Source: Myxococcales bacterium (GTDB lineage: Bacteria > Myxococcota_A > Polyangia > Polyangiales > Houyiibacteriaceae). Taken from it: DNA of 64,000 bases. Where the stretch lies: positions 410,187 to 474,186 of the forward strand of contig JAOTVB010000001.1 of NCBI GenBank assembly GCA_029863605.1, given 5' to 3'. The notes beneath the pieces were generated by a model. It searched no databases and was not told the DNA's origin. It saw only the letters and a program-made list of their open reading frames with translations. Positions 51,414-59,609 of this stretch are shown piece after piece. Numbering within the stretch: the stretch's first letter is position 1; each line of letters begins with the position of its first letter. The position numbers were made by a program, and so were the translations under genes.

Positions 51414-52220
51414 GTGGCAAAGCCGATTGGAATCTTTGATTCGGGCCTAGGCGGGCTCACGGTGGCTCGTGCTGTCCGCGAGGCGCTTCCCGACGAAAAC
51501 CTCGTGTACCTAGGGGACACCGCGCGCGTCCCTTACGGAACCAGAAGTGCACGTACAGTGGTTCGCTATGCGCTGGCGTGCGCCGACCGCTTGATGAGCT
51601 TCGACATCAAGCTTCTCGTCGTCGCCTGCAACACAGCGAGCGGGTTCGCCCTCGAGACGCTCGAACAGCAACTGTCGATCCCCGTCATCGGCGTTATCGC
51701 GCCGGGTGCATGCGCCGGAGTCCGAGCGACTCGCAGCGGTCGTATCGGAGTCCTCGCCACCGCTGGCACGGTTGCCTCGGGCGCCTACGAGCGTGCGATT
51801 CACCGGGAAAACGAGGCGATTCGTGTGTTTGCGCAGCCGGCACCGCTCCTCGTTCCACTGGCCGAAGAAGGCTGGGTCACCGGGGAGGTGCCGACGTTGG
51901 CTGCCAAGCGCTATCTTCAACCCTTGGTAAAAGCCGATGTCGACACCATCGTTCTCGGCTGCACGCACTACCCACTCCTGTCGGAGACCATCCACGAGGT
52001 AGCTCGCGAGCTTCTTGGGCACGAGGTGGCGATCGTCGACAGCGCGCAGGCGACAGCGTCCGCGCTTCGCTCCCTGCTCGAGGTTCGGCCCAACGAGCCT
52101 GCCGGGGTCGGTTCGCTGCGGGTCCTCGTGACCGATCTACCTGGGCAATTTGCGACCGCGGCATCGAGGTTCCTCGGGGCTCCCCTCGAGGGCTTTGAGA
52201 CCCAGGCTATCGACCTATGA
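51414..52220 (+). CDS. murI: glutamate racemase
   Basis: 268 residues, GTG start. The two catalytic cysteines are C72 (CNTASG) and C183 (GCTHYP), with IGIFDSGLGGLTVA, GDTARVPYG and the RATRSGRIGVLATAGT segment. It makes D-glutamate for peptidoglycan. It is divergent from the PAS kinase operon with 79 bp between starts, and the AT-rich promoter of the kinase-receiver gene follows its stop. Confidence 0.95.
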   Translation: MAKPIGIFDSGLGGLTVARAVREALPDENLVYLGDTARVPYGTRSARTVVRYALACADRLMSFDIKLLVVACNTASGFALETLEQQLSIPVIGVIAPGACAGVRATRSGRIGVLATAGTVASGAYERAIHRENEAIRVFAQPAPLLVPLAEEGWVTGEVPTLAAKRYLQPLVKADVDTIVLGCTHYPLLSETIHEVARELLGHEVAIVDSAQATASALRSLLEVRPNEPAGVGSLRVLVTDLPGQFATAASRFLGAPLEGFETQAIDL

Positions 52221-52223
52221 GAG

Positions 52224-52265
52224 TTGCATATTACAGTGACATCAATATAGTATATAAATACTGAT
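52224..52265 (+). promoter_or_regulatory. AT-rich promoter with short inverted repeat
   Basis: TTGCAT at 52224-52229 with TATAGT at 52246-52251 (16 bp), or TTACAG at 52231-52236 with TATAAA at 52253-52258 (16 bp). An inverted repeat AGTAT-ATAA-ATACT (52249-52262) lies over the -10 region. The base composition is strikingly AT-rich against the surrounding GC-rich DNA. Transcription would start within about 10 nt of the first ATG (52266). Confidence 0.55.
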
Positions 52266-53597
52266 ATGCGGGATATGAGGGGACGAGCCGTGGCTGCAAG
52301 CGACCATCAGATCGATGGAGAAAACCGGATCTTCGCAACGGGTGAGCTGCTCGACGGTGTGTACGAGATCATGCAGCTGCTCGGACGCGGGGGTATGGGG
52401 CAAGTCTTCGAAGCCCACGACCATCTTCTAAACCGCCGAGTCGCCATCAAGGCGGCGTGGCCGAACCCGCTCACACCGCCGCTTCGCAATGAGGCACGAG
52501 CTCTGGCCGCCTTCCAACATCCTAGCCTTGTGAGTGTCCATACGCTCGGCGAGCATCGGGGGATCGACTATCTCGTGATGGAGCGCATCTACGGCGTTTC
52601 CATGACGCAACACGCGGTCACGCGTTGGAGCGCGGCCCAGCGGTTTAGCCCGGCCGAAGCGGTGCAGATCCTACTTCCAGTCGCCGAAGGCTTGAGCGTC
52701 GTGCATCGCGCGGGCTTGGTCCACCGCGATGTCAAGCCGGACAACATCATGCTGACACCGTCACATCGTGTCGTCTTGATGGACTTTGGGCTGGTGCTGC
52801 CCGAGTTCGACGTGAACAACAAGCAGACGGTCGCGGGTTCGCCACCCTACATGGCACCGGAAGTGATCTTGAGCACTGCCGAGTCCGGCAATGGGCATCT
52901 CTCCGACATCTTCAGTCTGGGCGTGATCGCCTACGAGCTTTTGGCCGGTGTGCGACCCTATCTGGGGAATACGATTCGCGAGATACTCGCTTCGCATGAA
53001 CGGGGCCCAGCCAATGCGTTGGCCGAGCTTCGCTCCGATTGCCCTCTTGCATTGTGTCAGCTGATTCACGAGATGTTGAATCACAATCCTCAGGTGCGTA
53101 TTCAAAGCGCAGAAGCTGTCGCGTGGCAGATGCGGGCGATTCGCGACGAGCGTGGTCGAAGCGATCTGCCCGATACCGATGTTCCTCCGAAGGAAAGTGC
53201 GTCGCCGGCCTCGGTGCTGATCGTCGATGACGACCGCGACCTCGCACGGATTCTCACCTTCTACGTTCATCAGATCATGGGTGGAGTCGACGTTCGCGTC
53301 GCTCACGACGGGGAAGAAGCCCTGAGCGCAGTCCAGGAGGCGGAACCAGATGTGATGCTTCTGGACTTGCATATGCCGCGGATGAATGGCGTGGAGCTTT
53401 GTATGCAGTTGAAAGGCGAGGGGCTCGCTGAGAGCTCATCGATCATTTCGGTGAGCGCGGGAGCCGCCGAACACGACGTCCAGCTACTTCATCAACTCGG
53501 AATTCATCACTTCGTCGAAAAGGGCTCGAATCTGCGCGAGCGCCTTCGGGCCGTCCTGGCCGAAGTCTGCGGCGACAAAGTGCTGGTGAACGAGTAG
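52266..53597 (+). CDS. Ser/Thr protein kinase fused to a receiver domain
   Basis: 443 residues from ATG 52266; GTG 52290, with AGGGG 7 nt upstream, is an equally good start. Kinase domain: Gly loop LGRGGMGQVFE, Lys in VAIKAAWP, catalytic loop HRDVKPDNIM with D155, DFGLVLPE, APEV and a helix SDIFSLGVIAYEL. From about residue 315 a response-regulator receiver follows: VLIVDDDRDLA, phosphoacceptor D367 in LLDLHMP, a Ser at the switch position (SVSAG) and Lys in VEKGS. All phosphotransfer residues are present, so a histidine kinase might control the Ser/Thr kinase, or the receiver might read it. No membrane segment; sensor input is unknown. Divergent gene partner at 51334 is a kinase lacking ATPase. 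Confidence 0.9.
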   Translation: MRDMRGRAVAASDHQIDGENRIFATGELLDGVYEIMQLLGRGGMGQVFEAHDHLLNRRVAIKAAWPNPLTPPLRNEARALAAFQHPSLVSVHTLGEHRGIDYLVMERIYGVSMTQHAVTRWSAAQRFSPAEAVQILLPVAEGLSVVHRAGLVHRDVKPDNIMLTPSHRVVLMDFGLVLPEFDVNNKQTVAGSPPYMAPEVILSTAESGNGHLSDIFSLGVIAYELLAGVRPYLGNTIREILASHERGPANALAELRSDCPLALCQLIHEMLNHNPQVRIQSAEAVAWQMRAIRDERGRSDLPDTDVPPKESASPASVLIVDDDRDLARILTFYVHQIMGGVDVRVAHDGEEALSAVQEAEPDVMLLDLHMPRMNGVELCMQLKGEGLAESSSIISVSAGAAEHDVQLLHQLGIHHFVEKGSNLRERLRAVLAEVCGDKVLVNE

Positions 53598-53623
53598 CAG
53601 CGCAATCGATGCTCTGGCCTAGC

Positions 53624-53881
53624 TCACTGGCCCGAGGTCCTGTCTCGAAGCTCTTCTTCCAAGCCTCGAATCGTACGCTTGAGCTCGCGCACCTCTCGGG
53701 CGGTCGCCAGATTCAACCGACGCGCCATGCGTTCCAAGCGCTGGTCGATCTGTTCTTGAACCCGACCGCGGAAGCGAAGCCCCTGCAGCAGCGCCTTCTG
53801 GGCTCGAGGATCTCCCAACAGCTTGGCGATCCGCGGATCTTGGAGCACCCTAAGCAGCCGATTGCGGAGATCGCCCATCAT
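53624..53881 (-). CDS. small coiled-coil protein
   Basis: 85 residues. A helical first half (LRNRLLRVLQDPRIAKLLGDPR) and a second half ending in a heptad-like stretch (LNLATAREVRELKRTIRGLEEEL). The ending has the look of phasin or UbiK-like proteins, which use an LxxxxEVxxLxxxIxxLE helix for oligomerisation. It is on the same strand and 25 bp downstream of the gene starting at 54428, in a two-gene unit. Start M or MM (53881/53878). No firm identity. Confidence 0.62.
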   Translation of the reverse strand: MMGDLRNRLLRVLQDPRIAKLLGDPRAQKALLQGLRFRGRVQEQIDQRLERMARRLNLATAREVRELKRTIRGLEEELRDRTSGQ

Positions 53882-53906
53882 TAGTCGGGATCTGGCCGGT
53901 GGAGGC

Positions 53907-54428
53907 TCAGGTGCCGGTCTCCAAATCCTGTGCGAGATACGCGAGGATCACTTCGTCCAAGGTCTTCTCAGTCAGCACGTCGTGCCCGAACGGAGTCATA
54001 GCCGGCTCGGACACCCTGCGGTTGGTGCCGGAAGGCGGTCGCACGCGTTCGTAGCTCGGGGAGCCCTCCACGAGTCGAGCGGCCGCGTGCTCCAACACCT
54101 CTGTAGTGATGCCGGGCTTGTCCGCCGTTTGGCCTTCGGCCCTCTTGTCGTCGCCATCCTCGTCATAAATCCCGTCACGAAGGGCGATGAATACGCGCTT
54201 GTGTTGCTCCTGCATGAGCTTCTTGACGAGCACACCCAGGTTTTCGGCGCCCACGTGTTCTTCGTACGAGGTTTTCTCAGACGCGATGATGCGTCCGCCA
54301 TCCGCAAAAAGCTGCGTGATGACGTGCGGGCGCTTCACCCCGGAATCCTCGGTTTGAATGTGGTAGAGGTTTCCCTTATGGCGCACGTTCGTGTTGTACC
54401 CCACGAGCGGTGACGGATTCGCTGCCAT
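53907..54428 (-). CDS. conserved hypothetical protein (YNTNVRHKG family)
   Basis: 173 residues. The N-terminal half has the motif YNTNVRHKGNLYHIQTEDSG followed by HVITQLFADGG and SYEEHVG, which I recall as recurring in delta-proteobacterial proteins of unknown role. The region looks beta-rich and cytoplasmic. The C-terminal 60 residues are polar and probably disordered, then a short helix (LDEVILAYLAQDLE). It heads the small unit with the coiled-coil gene. An inverted repeat is just upstream (54449-54469). Confidence 0.7.
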   Translation of the reverse strand: MAANPSPLVGYNTNVRHKGNLYHIQTEDSGVKRPHVITQLFADGGRIIASEKTSYEEHVGAENLGVLVKKLMQEQHKRVFIALRDGIYDEDGDDKRAEGQTADKPGITTEVLEHAAARLVEGSPSYERVRPPSGTNRRVSEPAMTPFGHDVLTEKTLDEVILAYLAQDLETGT

Positions 54429-54448
54429 CCCTCAAATGATATCCCAGA

Positions 54449-54469
54449 AAAAGGGGACAGTCCCCTTTT
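54449..54469. repeat. 9-bp inverted repeat AAAAGGGGA/TCCCCTTTT
   Basis: AAAAGGGGA at 54449-54457 and TCCCCTTTT at 54461-54469 form a hairpin with a 3-nt loop (CAG) in the gap between two divergent genes. This core (GGGGACAGTCCCC) recurs widely in delta-proteobacterial and other genomes as a palindromic repeat. It could also act as a bidirectional hairpin. Confidence 0.75.
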
Positions 54470-54500
54470 CCCAGGGGTTAACAGAGAGCTCCCGTTGACC

Positions 54501-55538
54501 ATGGCTGGAAACAAGAAGAAAAGAACCGAAGTTCGACCGATGCTCGTGCGTCCCGGGGCTCGCTACACGTGCTTCGGCGATGGCTTGTGCTGCACGGATA
54601 TCCACGGGATCGGTCCGCTTACCAAGAAGGAGATGGCGGAGATGCGTCGCATCGATCGCCGCTCGGCCGGTTGGGATGACGACCACGAAGACTACATGCT
54701 GAAGACGGCAGCGGACGGCGGGTGCGTGTTCCTCATGTCTGATCAGCGCTGCTCGGTGCACGCTCAGAAGGGGCTCGAAGCCAAGCCAGACGGATGTCGT
54801 CGGTTTCCGCTCGGTCTGGTCGCAACGCCTCGCGGTGGCCGCGTCACCACCGAGCACCGCTGCCCTTGCCGAACGATGGGAGATCGACCAGTGCTGCGCC
54901 CAGAGGATGTCGAAAGTTCGATTTGCGACGGCAGCAAGAGACCAGTCGCCGATCGACGGATCAAGCGCATCCCGCTGAGCGCGAAGAAGCAGCTGAAGTT
55001 TTCCGAGTGGGAATCGATCGAAGCCGAATACCTACGCCGGTTCTCAGGTCGTGAAGCGCTGCTCGACATTCTCGATGCCAAACCCTTCCCGAAGCTCCAC
55101 GGGAGCAGTTGGGAAAAACAAGCAACCGAATTCATCGGCGCCCGCGATGGCACGCAGTTTGGGGTGGCGATGGCTTGGGTGGGAGACACGATCTTGACCC
55201 TTCAAAACGGGCATGAACCACGCCCTCCAGGCCGACCCTGGGCGCCGGCCTTCGATCGTGCACAGGCTCGTTCCACCAAGAAGCAGAGCAGCCGCGACGT
55301 CTTCGGCGACTGGTTGGCCGACGAGGTTTGGTCTCTCAAGTGGGCGGACGACTACAACTTCAATCTCGCGCGCACGGAGCTTGCCACCCGATTGGCGGTC
55401 GGAGAAAACATCTGCGCGCGTCTCGAGAGCTCGGGTGCGCGAGCGGACCGTGCGGCCGCCGAGGCCGTGATGATGGTCGAAGTCGTCGGTGAGTCGGATT
55501 TTTGGACCGAGGTCAAAGACCGCATGCGAATCTCATGA
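54501..55538 (+). CDS. YkgJ-family Cys-cluster protein
   Basis: 345 residues. YTCFGDGLCCTDIHGIGPLTK near residue 25 and CVFLMSDQRCSVHA followed by GCRRFPLGLVATP near residue 85-100 match the CxxCxxCC-type zinc/iron cluster (YkgJ/CxxCxxCC) layout. The remaining 200 residues are helical and unassigned. ATG 54501; an in-frame TTG at 54495 is less likely. The stop overlaps the DUF501 start (ATGA), so it leads a three-gene overlapping operon. Confidence 0.82.
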   Translation: MAGNKKKRTEVRPMLVRPGARYTCFGDGLCCTDIHGIGPLTKKEMAEMRRIDRRSAGWDDDHEDYMLKTAADGGCVFLMSDQRCSVHAQKGLEAKPDGCRRFPLGLVATPRGGRVTTEHRCPCRTMGDRPVLRPEDVESSICDGSKRPVADRRIKRIPLSAKKQLKFSEWESIEAEYLRRFSGREALLDILDAKPFPKLHGSSWEKQATEFIGARDGTQFGVAMAWVGDTILTLQNGHEPRPPGRPWAPAFDRAQARSTKKQSSRDVFGDWLADEVWSLKWADDYNFNLARTELATRLAVGENICARLESSGARADRAAAEAVMMVEVVGESDFWTEVKDRMRIS

Positions 55539-56074
55539 CCCGGGACGAGCAAGACAGCGATGTTCTTGCTCTGCAGATTGGTCGCCCCTTGCGTGCGACC
55601 TCGACGGTGCTTCGTCGCTGCAACCAGGGCCTGCCCATCGTCGCGGCGGTGCCGCCAATCCTAGACACTGGCGAGCCGTTCCCGACGCGCTACTGGCTCA
55701 CCTGTCCGCTCGCCCACCGTCGAATCGCTCGACTCGAAGCGGAAGGCGGTGTCCGTGCTGCCCAGGCCAAGCTCGAGGTGGACCAAGCCCTGGCGGCACG
55801 ACTGGCCTCTGCGCACGCCCGATACGAACGCGAACGCGATGCGTCGCTGTCGCCTGGGGTACATCCTCGACCGAGTGGTGGAGTCGGTGGCTCATCGGGA
55901 GGCGTAAAATGCCTGCACGCCCACTATGCGGATCATGCGGCCGGCAACACCAATCCCGTCGGACTGGACGTGGCCCGTACGATCGGAGAGCCTGGTTGTA
56001 CCGTGCCCTGTGTCATTCACACCGACGGTCGCTTCGAGCGAAATATCAATTGGCGCGAGACGGATGCCATCTGA
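55535..56074 (+). CDS. DUF501-family protein
   Basis: 179 residues. VLALQIGRPLRATSTVLRRCNQGLP, PFPTRYWLTCPLAHRRIARLE and VKCLHAHYADHAAGNTNPVG are the three hallmark blocks of DUF501, with conserved Cys residues in RC, TC and KC. The family is best known from actinobacteria and has no established function. ATG overlaps the preceding stop by 4 bp and the end overlaps the DUF2752 start by 11 bp, so it is translationally coupled to both. Confidence 0.88.
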   Translation: MTRDEQDSDVLALQIGRPLRATSTVLRRCNQGLPIVAAVPPILDTGEPFPTRYWLTCPLAHRRIARLEAEGGVRAAQAKLEVDQALAARLASAHARYERERDASLSPGVHPRPSGGVGGSSGGVKCLHAHYADHAAGNTNPVGLDVARTIGEPGCTVPCVIHTDGRFERNINWRETDAI

Positions 56075-56501
56075 TGCAACCCGCTCCCCCTCGGTTGCAG
56101 AGCGCCTCCTGTGGGCGAGCTTGGCAGCCGGTGGGTTTGCCGTCCTCGTCACGGCCGCGTGGATCGAGCCCGACCCGAGGGGCTACGGCACCCACACGCA
56201 GTTGGGTCTTCCTCCATGTGGGTTTCTCGCGCTCACGGGCTCCCCGTGCCCAGGTTGCGGGCTCACCACGGCGTTCGCCTACGCGGCTCGTGGACAATGG
56301 TGGCTGGCAGGGACGTCCAATCCGCTTGGTTTGGTCTTGTTTCTGATCGTGTGTGCGACCGTTCCGATGAGCGTCTTGGCCATCGTGCGCGGCTGGTCCT
56401 TCGCGGCGACGGTCGACCGCCTCTCATTGGATCGATGGGCGTTGGCCGTGGCGGGCTGCGGTGTCGTCCTTTGGGTCGTCCGGTTTGCCTCGGCGCTCTA
56501 G
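56064..56501 (+). CDS. DUF2752 membrane protein
   Basis: 145 residues. Three to four membrane helices (about 17-35, 50-65, 85-105, 120-140). The motif CGFLALTGSPCPGCGLTTAF with SNPLGLVLF is the DUF2752 signature. ATG 56064 (MPSDATRS). It is the last gene of the YkgJ-DUF501-DUF2752 set. Its TAG shares the palindrome CTAG with the convergent receiver gene at 56498. Confidence 0.88.
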   Translation: MPSDATRSPSVAERLLWASLAAGGFAVLVTAAWIEPDPRGYGTHTQLGLPPCGFLALTGSPCPGCGLTTAFAYAARGQWWLAGTSNPLGLVLFLIVCATVPMSVLAIVRGWSFAATVDRLSLDRWALAVAGCGVVLWVVRFASAL

Positions 56502-57388
56502 GCAGAGCCTTGAGTCGGCCTGCGGGCTTCGAGCTGGTGACGCGTTTGCTTGAGAAGATCGTCGCCGCTTTTCACCGTAGTCGCAGGTGTGCTGGTCACC
56601 GCAATCTCCATAGCGGGGCGGGGTGTGACCGCTTGTCCCCACAGCTCGCCGTTTTCGATCTGCCCTTCCAATCTGCGAAGCACGTATATCGCGCCGTCGC
56701 CGTCGGTCTCGGGGAGCAAGATGCAGAACTCGTCGCGCCGGATCCGAAAGAGATGGTCGACAGCACGAATGCATCCCCGCAACCCAGCGCCGATCAGGGC
56801 CATGACTTTATCCGTCGTGCCGTCCTCGCTTGCTTCGGCGATCGCGTTCGCGTTCCCGAGACGCACCACCATGCACGTGAGCGGATGTCCATACCGCTCC
56901 GCACGGGTGTGCTCGTAGTCCAAACTGATCAAGAGCTGCGAGGGTGTACCGGCCCCGGTGACTGGGTCGCGCTGGTCGGCAGGCGGCGTGCTTTCCGGAA
57001 TCCCAAGTCGATCCCGCCGCGTAGCGCGCAACACGTTGCGCACGCGCTGTTGGATCTCGAACACACGGTAGGGTCGCGTCAGGTAGTCTTCGGCCCCTAG
57101 CTCGATCCCTCGGCGACGCGAATCCAAATCACCCTCGTCGGTCACGAGCAGTACGGGGATGTTCTGCAGGCTGGCGTCGGCCTTCAGGATGCGCAAGATC
57201 TCGAACGCGTTCACCTGCGACATGTTGGCATCGAGCATCACCAAATCGGGTTGTCGCCGAGCCACCATGGCGAGTACCTCGGGCCCATCGGCCGCAGTCA
57301 CGACGTCATACCCTGCCGCCTCGCACGCTTCGTGTAGCAGGCGCAGATCGAATGGATCCGGATCAGCGACCAGCACCAAGGCACTCAT
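56498..57388 (-). CDS. receiver with degenerate GGDEF domain
   Basis: 296 residues. Receiver domain: VLVADPDPFDLRLL, phosphoacceptor region VMLDANMS, VLLVTDEGD and DYLTRPYRVFEI (Arg replaces the usual Lys). A GGDEF-type domain follows (about 140-270) with the family lead (DPVTGAGTPSQLL) and the active-site loop RRDEF in place of GGDEF. Loss of the two Gly residues normally abolishes cyclic-di-GMP synthesis, so it is probably a regulatory or protein-binding remnant. Ends convergently with the DUF2752 gene (shared CTAG). Confidence 0.88.
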   Translation of the reverse strand: MSALVLVADPDPFDLRLLHEACEAAGYDVVTAADGPEVLAMVARRQPDLVMLDANMSQVNAFEILRILKADASLQNIPVLLVTDEGDLDSRRRGIELGAEDYLTRPYRVFEIQQRVRNVLRATRRDRLGIPESTPPADQRDPVTGAGTPSQLLISLDYEHTRAERYGHPLTCMVVRLGNANAIAEASEDGTTDKVMALIGAGLRGCIRAVDHLFRIRRDEFCILLPETDGDGAIYVLRRLEGQIENGELWGQAVTPRPAMEIAVTSTPATTVKSGDDLLKQTRHQLEARRPTQGSA

Positions 57389-57508
57389 CGCCTCGCCTTT
57401 CGCTTTCGCGGTCGTTTTGACGCGTTCCCCACGGTCGTCACGATATCACGCGCCAGGCCGGCTCTCCAATGCCCGTGCCCAGCCTCGCCACGCGAGTAAG
57501 CTCCGCTG

Positions 57509-58834
57509 GTGGTTGCGCCAGCTAGACGGATCGCCACCCGAGTTCTTCATCGGATCGAGCACGACGATGCCTGGGCTGCGCCAACGCTCGATGCCGAGCT
57601 CCGACGCTCTTCATCGAGTCGTATAGATGCCGCGCTTGCAACCCAAATCGTCTACGGTGTGCTGCGCGTCCTGCCGGCGCTCGACGCAGCCATCAAACAG
57701 CACGCCAGCCGTCCTCTGCGCGTCGATGCTTGGACGCACGCAGCGTTGCTCGGCGGGACATTCCAGCTGTTGCATCTCGGCCGCGTGCCTTCTCATGCGG
57801 TCGTCAATGACACGGTCGACCTCGTCCGCGAAAAACGGGGCACGCGCGTCGCTGGCTTTGCGAACGCAATTCTTCGAAAGATCGCGGCGACGCGCCCCCA
57901 GGATCCGCAGCTTCCATCGAAGCTCGTCGTGCCCCCATGGCTCGATCGGGCGTTGCAGGATTCGATCGGAGCTGACCATACTGAGGCGCTTCTCAGGCTG
58001 GAAGAGGACGCGACGTCCATCGATCTTCGCCTCCGCGCCGACGCAGATCCGGATGAGGTCGCAGCGTCGATCCGCGCTGCTCGACCTGGTGCCCTAGTCG
58101 CGCCGACCGCTCTTTCTTCCCGGGGTCTGCGCGTGAGCGGCGGCGGCGATCTTCGAGCGTTGGAGACCTTCGTGCGAGGCGACTTCGCGGTGCAGGAGGA
58201 GGGCGCGCAGCTGGTTGGCGAGCTGCTCGGGGCTCTGCCAGGGGAGCGCGTGCTCGATGTTTGCGCGGGGCGCGGAGGAAAGACCGCGCAACTCATCGAG
58301 GCCGTCGGGCCCTCCGGCACCGTCGTCGCCACAGATCTCCACGAACACAAGCTCCTACAGATTCCGGACGAGCTCGAGCGCCTTCGCCTCAACGCGCCGT
58401 CGCTCGAGCGCGCCTGCGTGGACTGGACTATGGGCCCCGGCAACGTCTCCGGGCTGTTCGATCGGGTCCTAGTCGACGCGCCATGCACCGGCCTCGGGAC
58501 TCTTCGCCGTCGGCCTGAAATTTTACTGCGTATCGGTTCTGACGATGCGGCCCAGATGGGTCAGACCCAGCGGCTCATCCTCGAGCACGCCGCCGCCCGA
58601 GTAAGGCCTGGAGGAACCCTCCTGTTCGCCGTCTGCTCGCCCCTTCGCGAGGAAGGAACCCGCGTCGCTGAACGCGCCGATCTGTCCGGTTTCGAGCTCG
58701 CGAGCTCGCACTCTTTCGGTTCGAAATCATTGCCCTTTGCATCGAGTCCGCCGTTTGACTTCGGCCCTTGGGTTCCCGGGTCCGGGCCTTGGGCTGATGC
58801 CTACCAAATTCAGGTGTGGGTATATGTAGGATAG
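57509..58834 (+). CDS. rsmB: 16S rRNA (cytosine-967-C5)-methyltransferase RsmB
   Basis: 441 residues. NusB-like N-terminal domain (about 1-130) and a RsmB methyltransferase domain: SAM motif LDVCAGRGGKTAQLIE, motif IV VDAPCTGLGTLRRRPEILLR with the catalytic Cys, and VCSPLREEG carrying the second Cys (usually in a TCS motif). GTG 57509; divergent from the receiver gene by 120 bp. The tRNA gene begins 50 bp after its stop. Confidence 0.92.
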   Translation: MVAPARRIATRVLHRIEHDDAWAAPTLDAELRRSSSSRIDAALATQIVYGVLRVLPALDAAIKQHASRPLRVDAWTHAALLGGTFQLLHLGRVPSHAVVNDTVDLVREKRGTRVAGFANAILRKIAATRPQDPQLPSKLVVPPWLDRALQDSIGADHTEALLRLEEDATSIDLRLRADADPDEVAASIRAARPGALVAPTALSSRGLRVSGGGDLRALETFVRGDFAVQEEGAQLVGELLGALPGERVLDVCAGRGGKTAQLIEAVGPSGTVVATDLHEHKLLQIPDELERLRLNAPSLERACVDWTMGPGNVSGLFDRVLVDAPCTGLGTLRRRPEILLRIGSDDAAQMGQTQRLILEHAAARVRPGGTLLFAVCSPLREEGTRVAERADLSGFELASSHSFGSKSLPFASSPPFDFGPWVPGSGPWADAYQIQVWVYVG

Positions 58835-58838
58835 CTCG

Positions 58839-58867
58839 TTGACAGTTCTCCGCCACAACGCTAGATT
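58839..58867 (+). promoter_or_regulatory. sigma-70 promoter of tRNA-Pro
   Basis: TTGACA at 58839-58844 and TAGATT at 58862-58867, spacing 17 bp. The start of transcription would fall near 58874, 11 nt before the tRNA 5' end. This is the best canonical promoter in the window. Confidence 0.75.
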
Positions 58868-58884
58868 CCGCCGAGCTTGAAATA

Positions 58885-58960
<76 letters not shown>

Positions 58961-59000
58961 AGAATCGAACACTAAAGATAAAATTCTTGGCGGAGGCACA

Positions 59001-59609
59001 ATGGCAAAGGCGCTACCACCGGTAAAAGTTCTCGTCGTCGATGACGATCCCGCGATCTTGGAGTTCATGGAGACCTTCCTCACGAAGGATGGCTTCGAGG
59101 TCACCACGATTGCCGAGCCCAGGGACGCGCCCGATGAAGTCAAAGACGGCGGCTATCATCTCGTGGTGCTCGATCTCATGATGCCCGGTCTTGGTGGCGT
59201 CGAGGTACTAGAGCAGATCCGCAAGGTCGACAGCGATGTCGCGGTGGTGATCTTTACCGGCTATCCCTCCCTCGACACGGCCGTTCAGTCGATGAAGCTC
59301 GATGCCGTCGACTACCTCAAAAAGCCGTTCAACCCAGACGAGTTTCGCGAGGTCCTCGACCGGGTCATGCGCAAGAAGGGTCTTCTTCGAACGCCCGAAG
59401 AGAATCTTCACCGTGTCATCGGCGAAACCATCCGAGGGCTTCGGAAGGACCGGAGCCTCACGCTCAAACAGATGGCGCGCCGCACCGGGTTGAGTGTTTC
59501 ATTGCTGTCGCAAATCGAACGCGCGGAATCGAGTGCTTCGATCAGCTCGTTGTACAAGATCGCAACCGCGCTCGACGTCCGCATTCAGGACCTATTCGGC
59601 GAGTATTGA
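59001..59609 (+). CDS. receiver-XRE response regulator
   Basis: 202 residues. Receiver: VLVVDDDPAI, phosphoacceptor D58 in VVLDLMMPG, switch Thr in IFTGYP and Lys in YLKKPF, all intact. A short linker, then a HTH_3/XRE DNA-binding domain (about 140-195: LTLKQMARRTGLSVSLLSQIE and IATALDVRIQDLF). ATG 59001 has GGAGG 4 nt before it. Located 42 bp behind the tRNA-Pro gene with no terminator, so it may be processed from the same transcript. Its last 18 bp overlap the convergent TPR lipoprotein gene. Confidence 0.92.
   Translation: MAKALPPVKVLVVDDDPAILEFMETFLTKDGFEVTTIAEPRDAPDEVKDGGYHLVVLDLMMPGLGGVEVLEQIRKVDSDVAVVIFTGYPSLDTAVQSMKLDAVDYLKKPFNPDEFREVLDRVMRKKGLLRTPEENLHRVIGETIRGLRKDRSLTLKQMARRTGLSVSLLSQIERAESSASISSLYKIATALDVRIQDLFGEY

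Noticed and set aside
56498-57388. Active diguanylate cyclase
   Set aside because: The active-site loop is RRDEF rather than GGDEF, so synthesis activity is unlikely.
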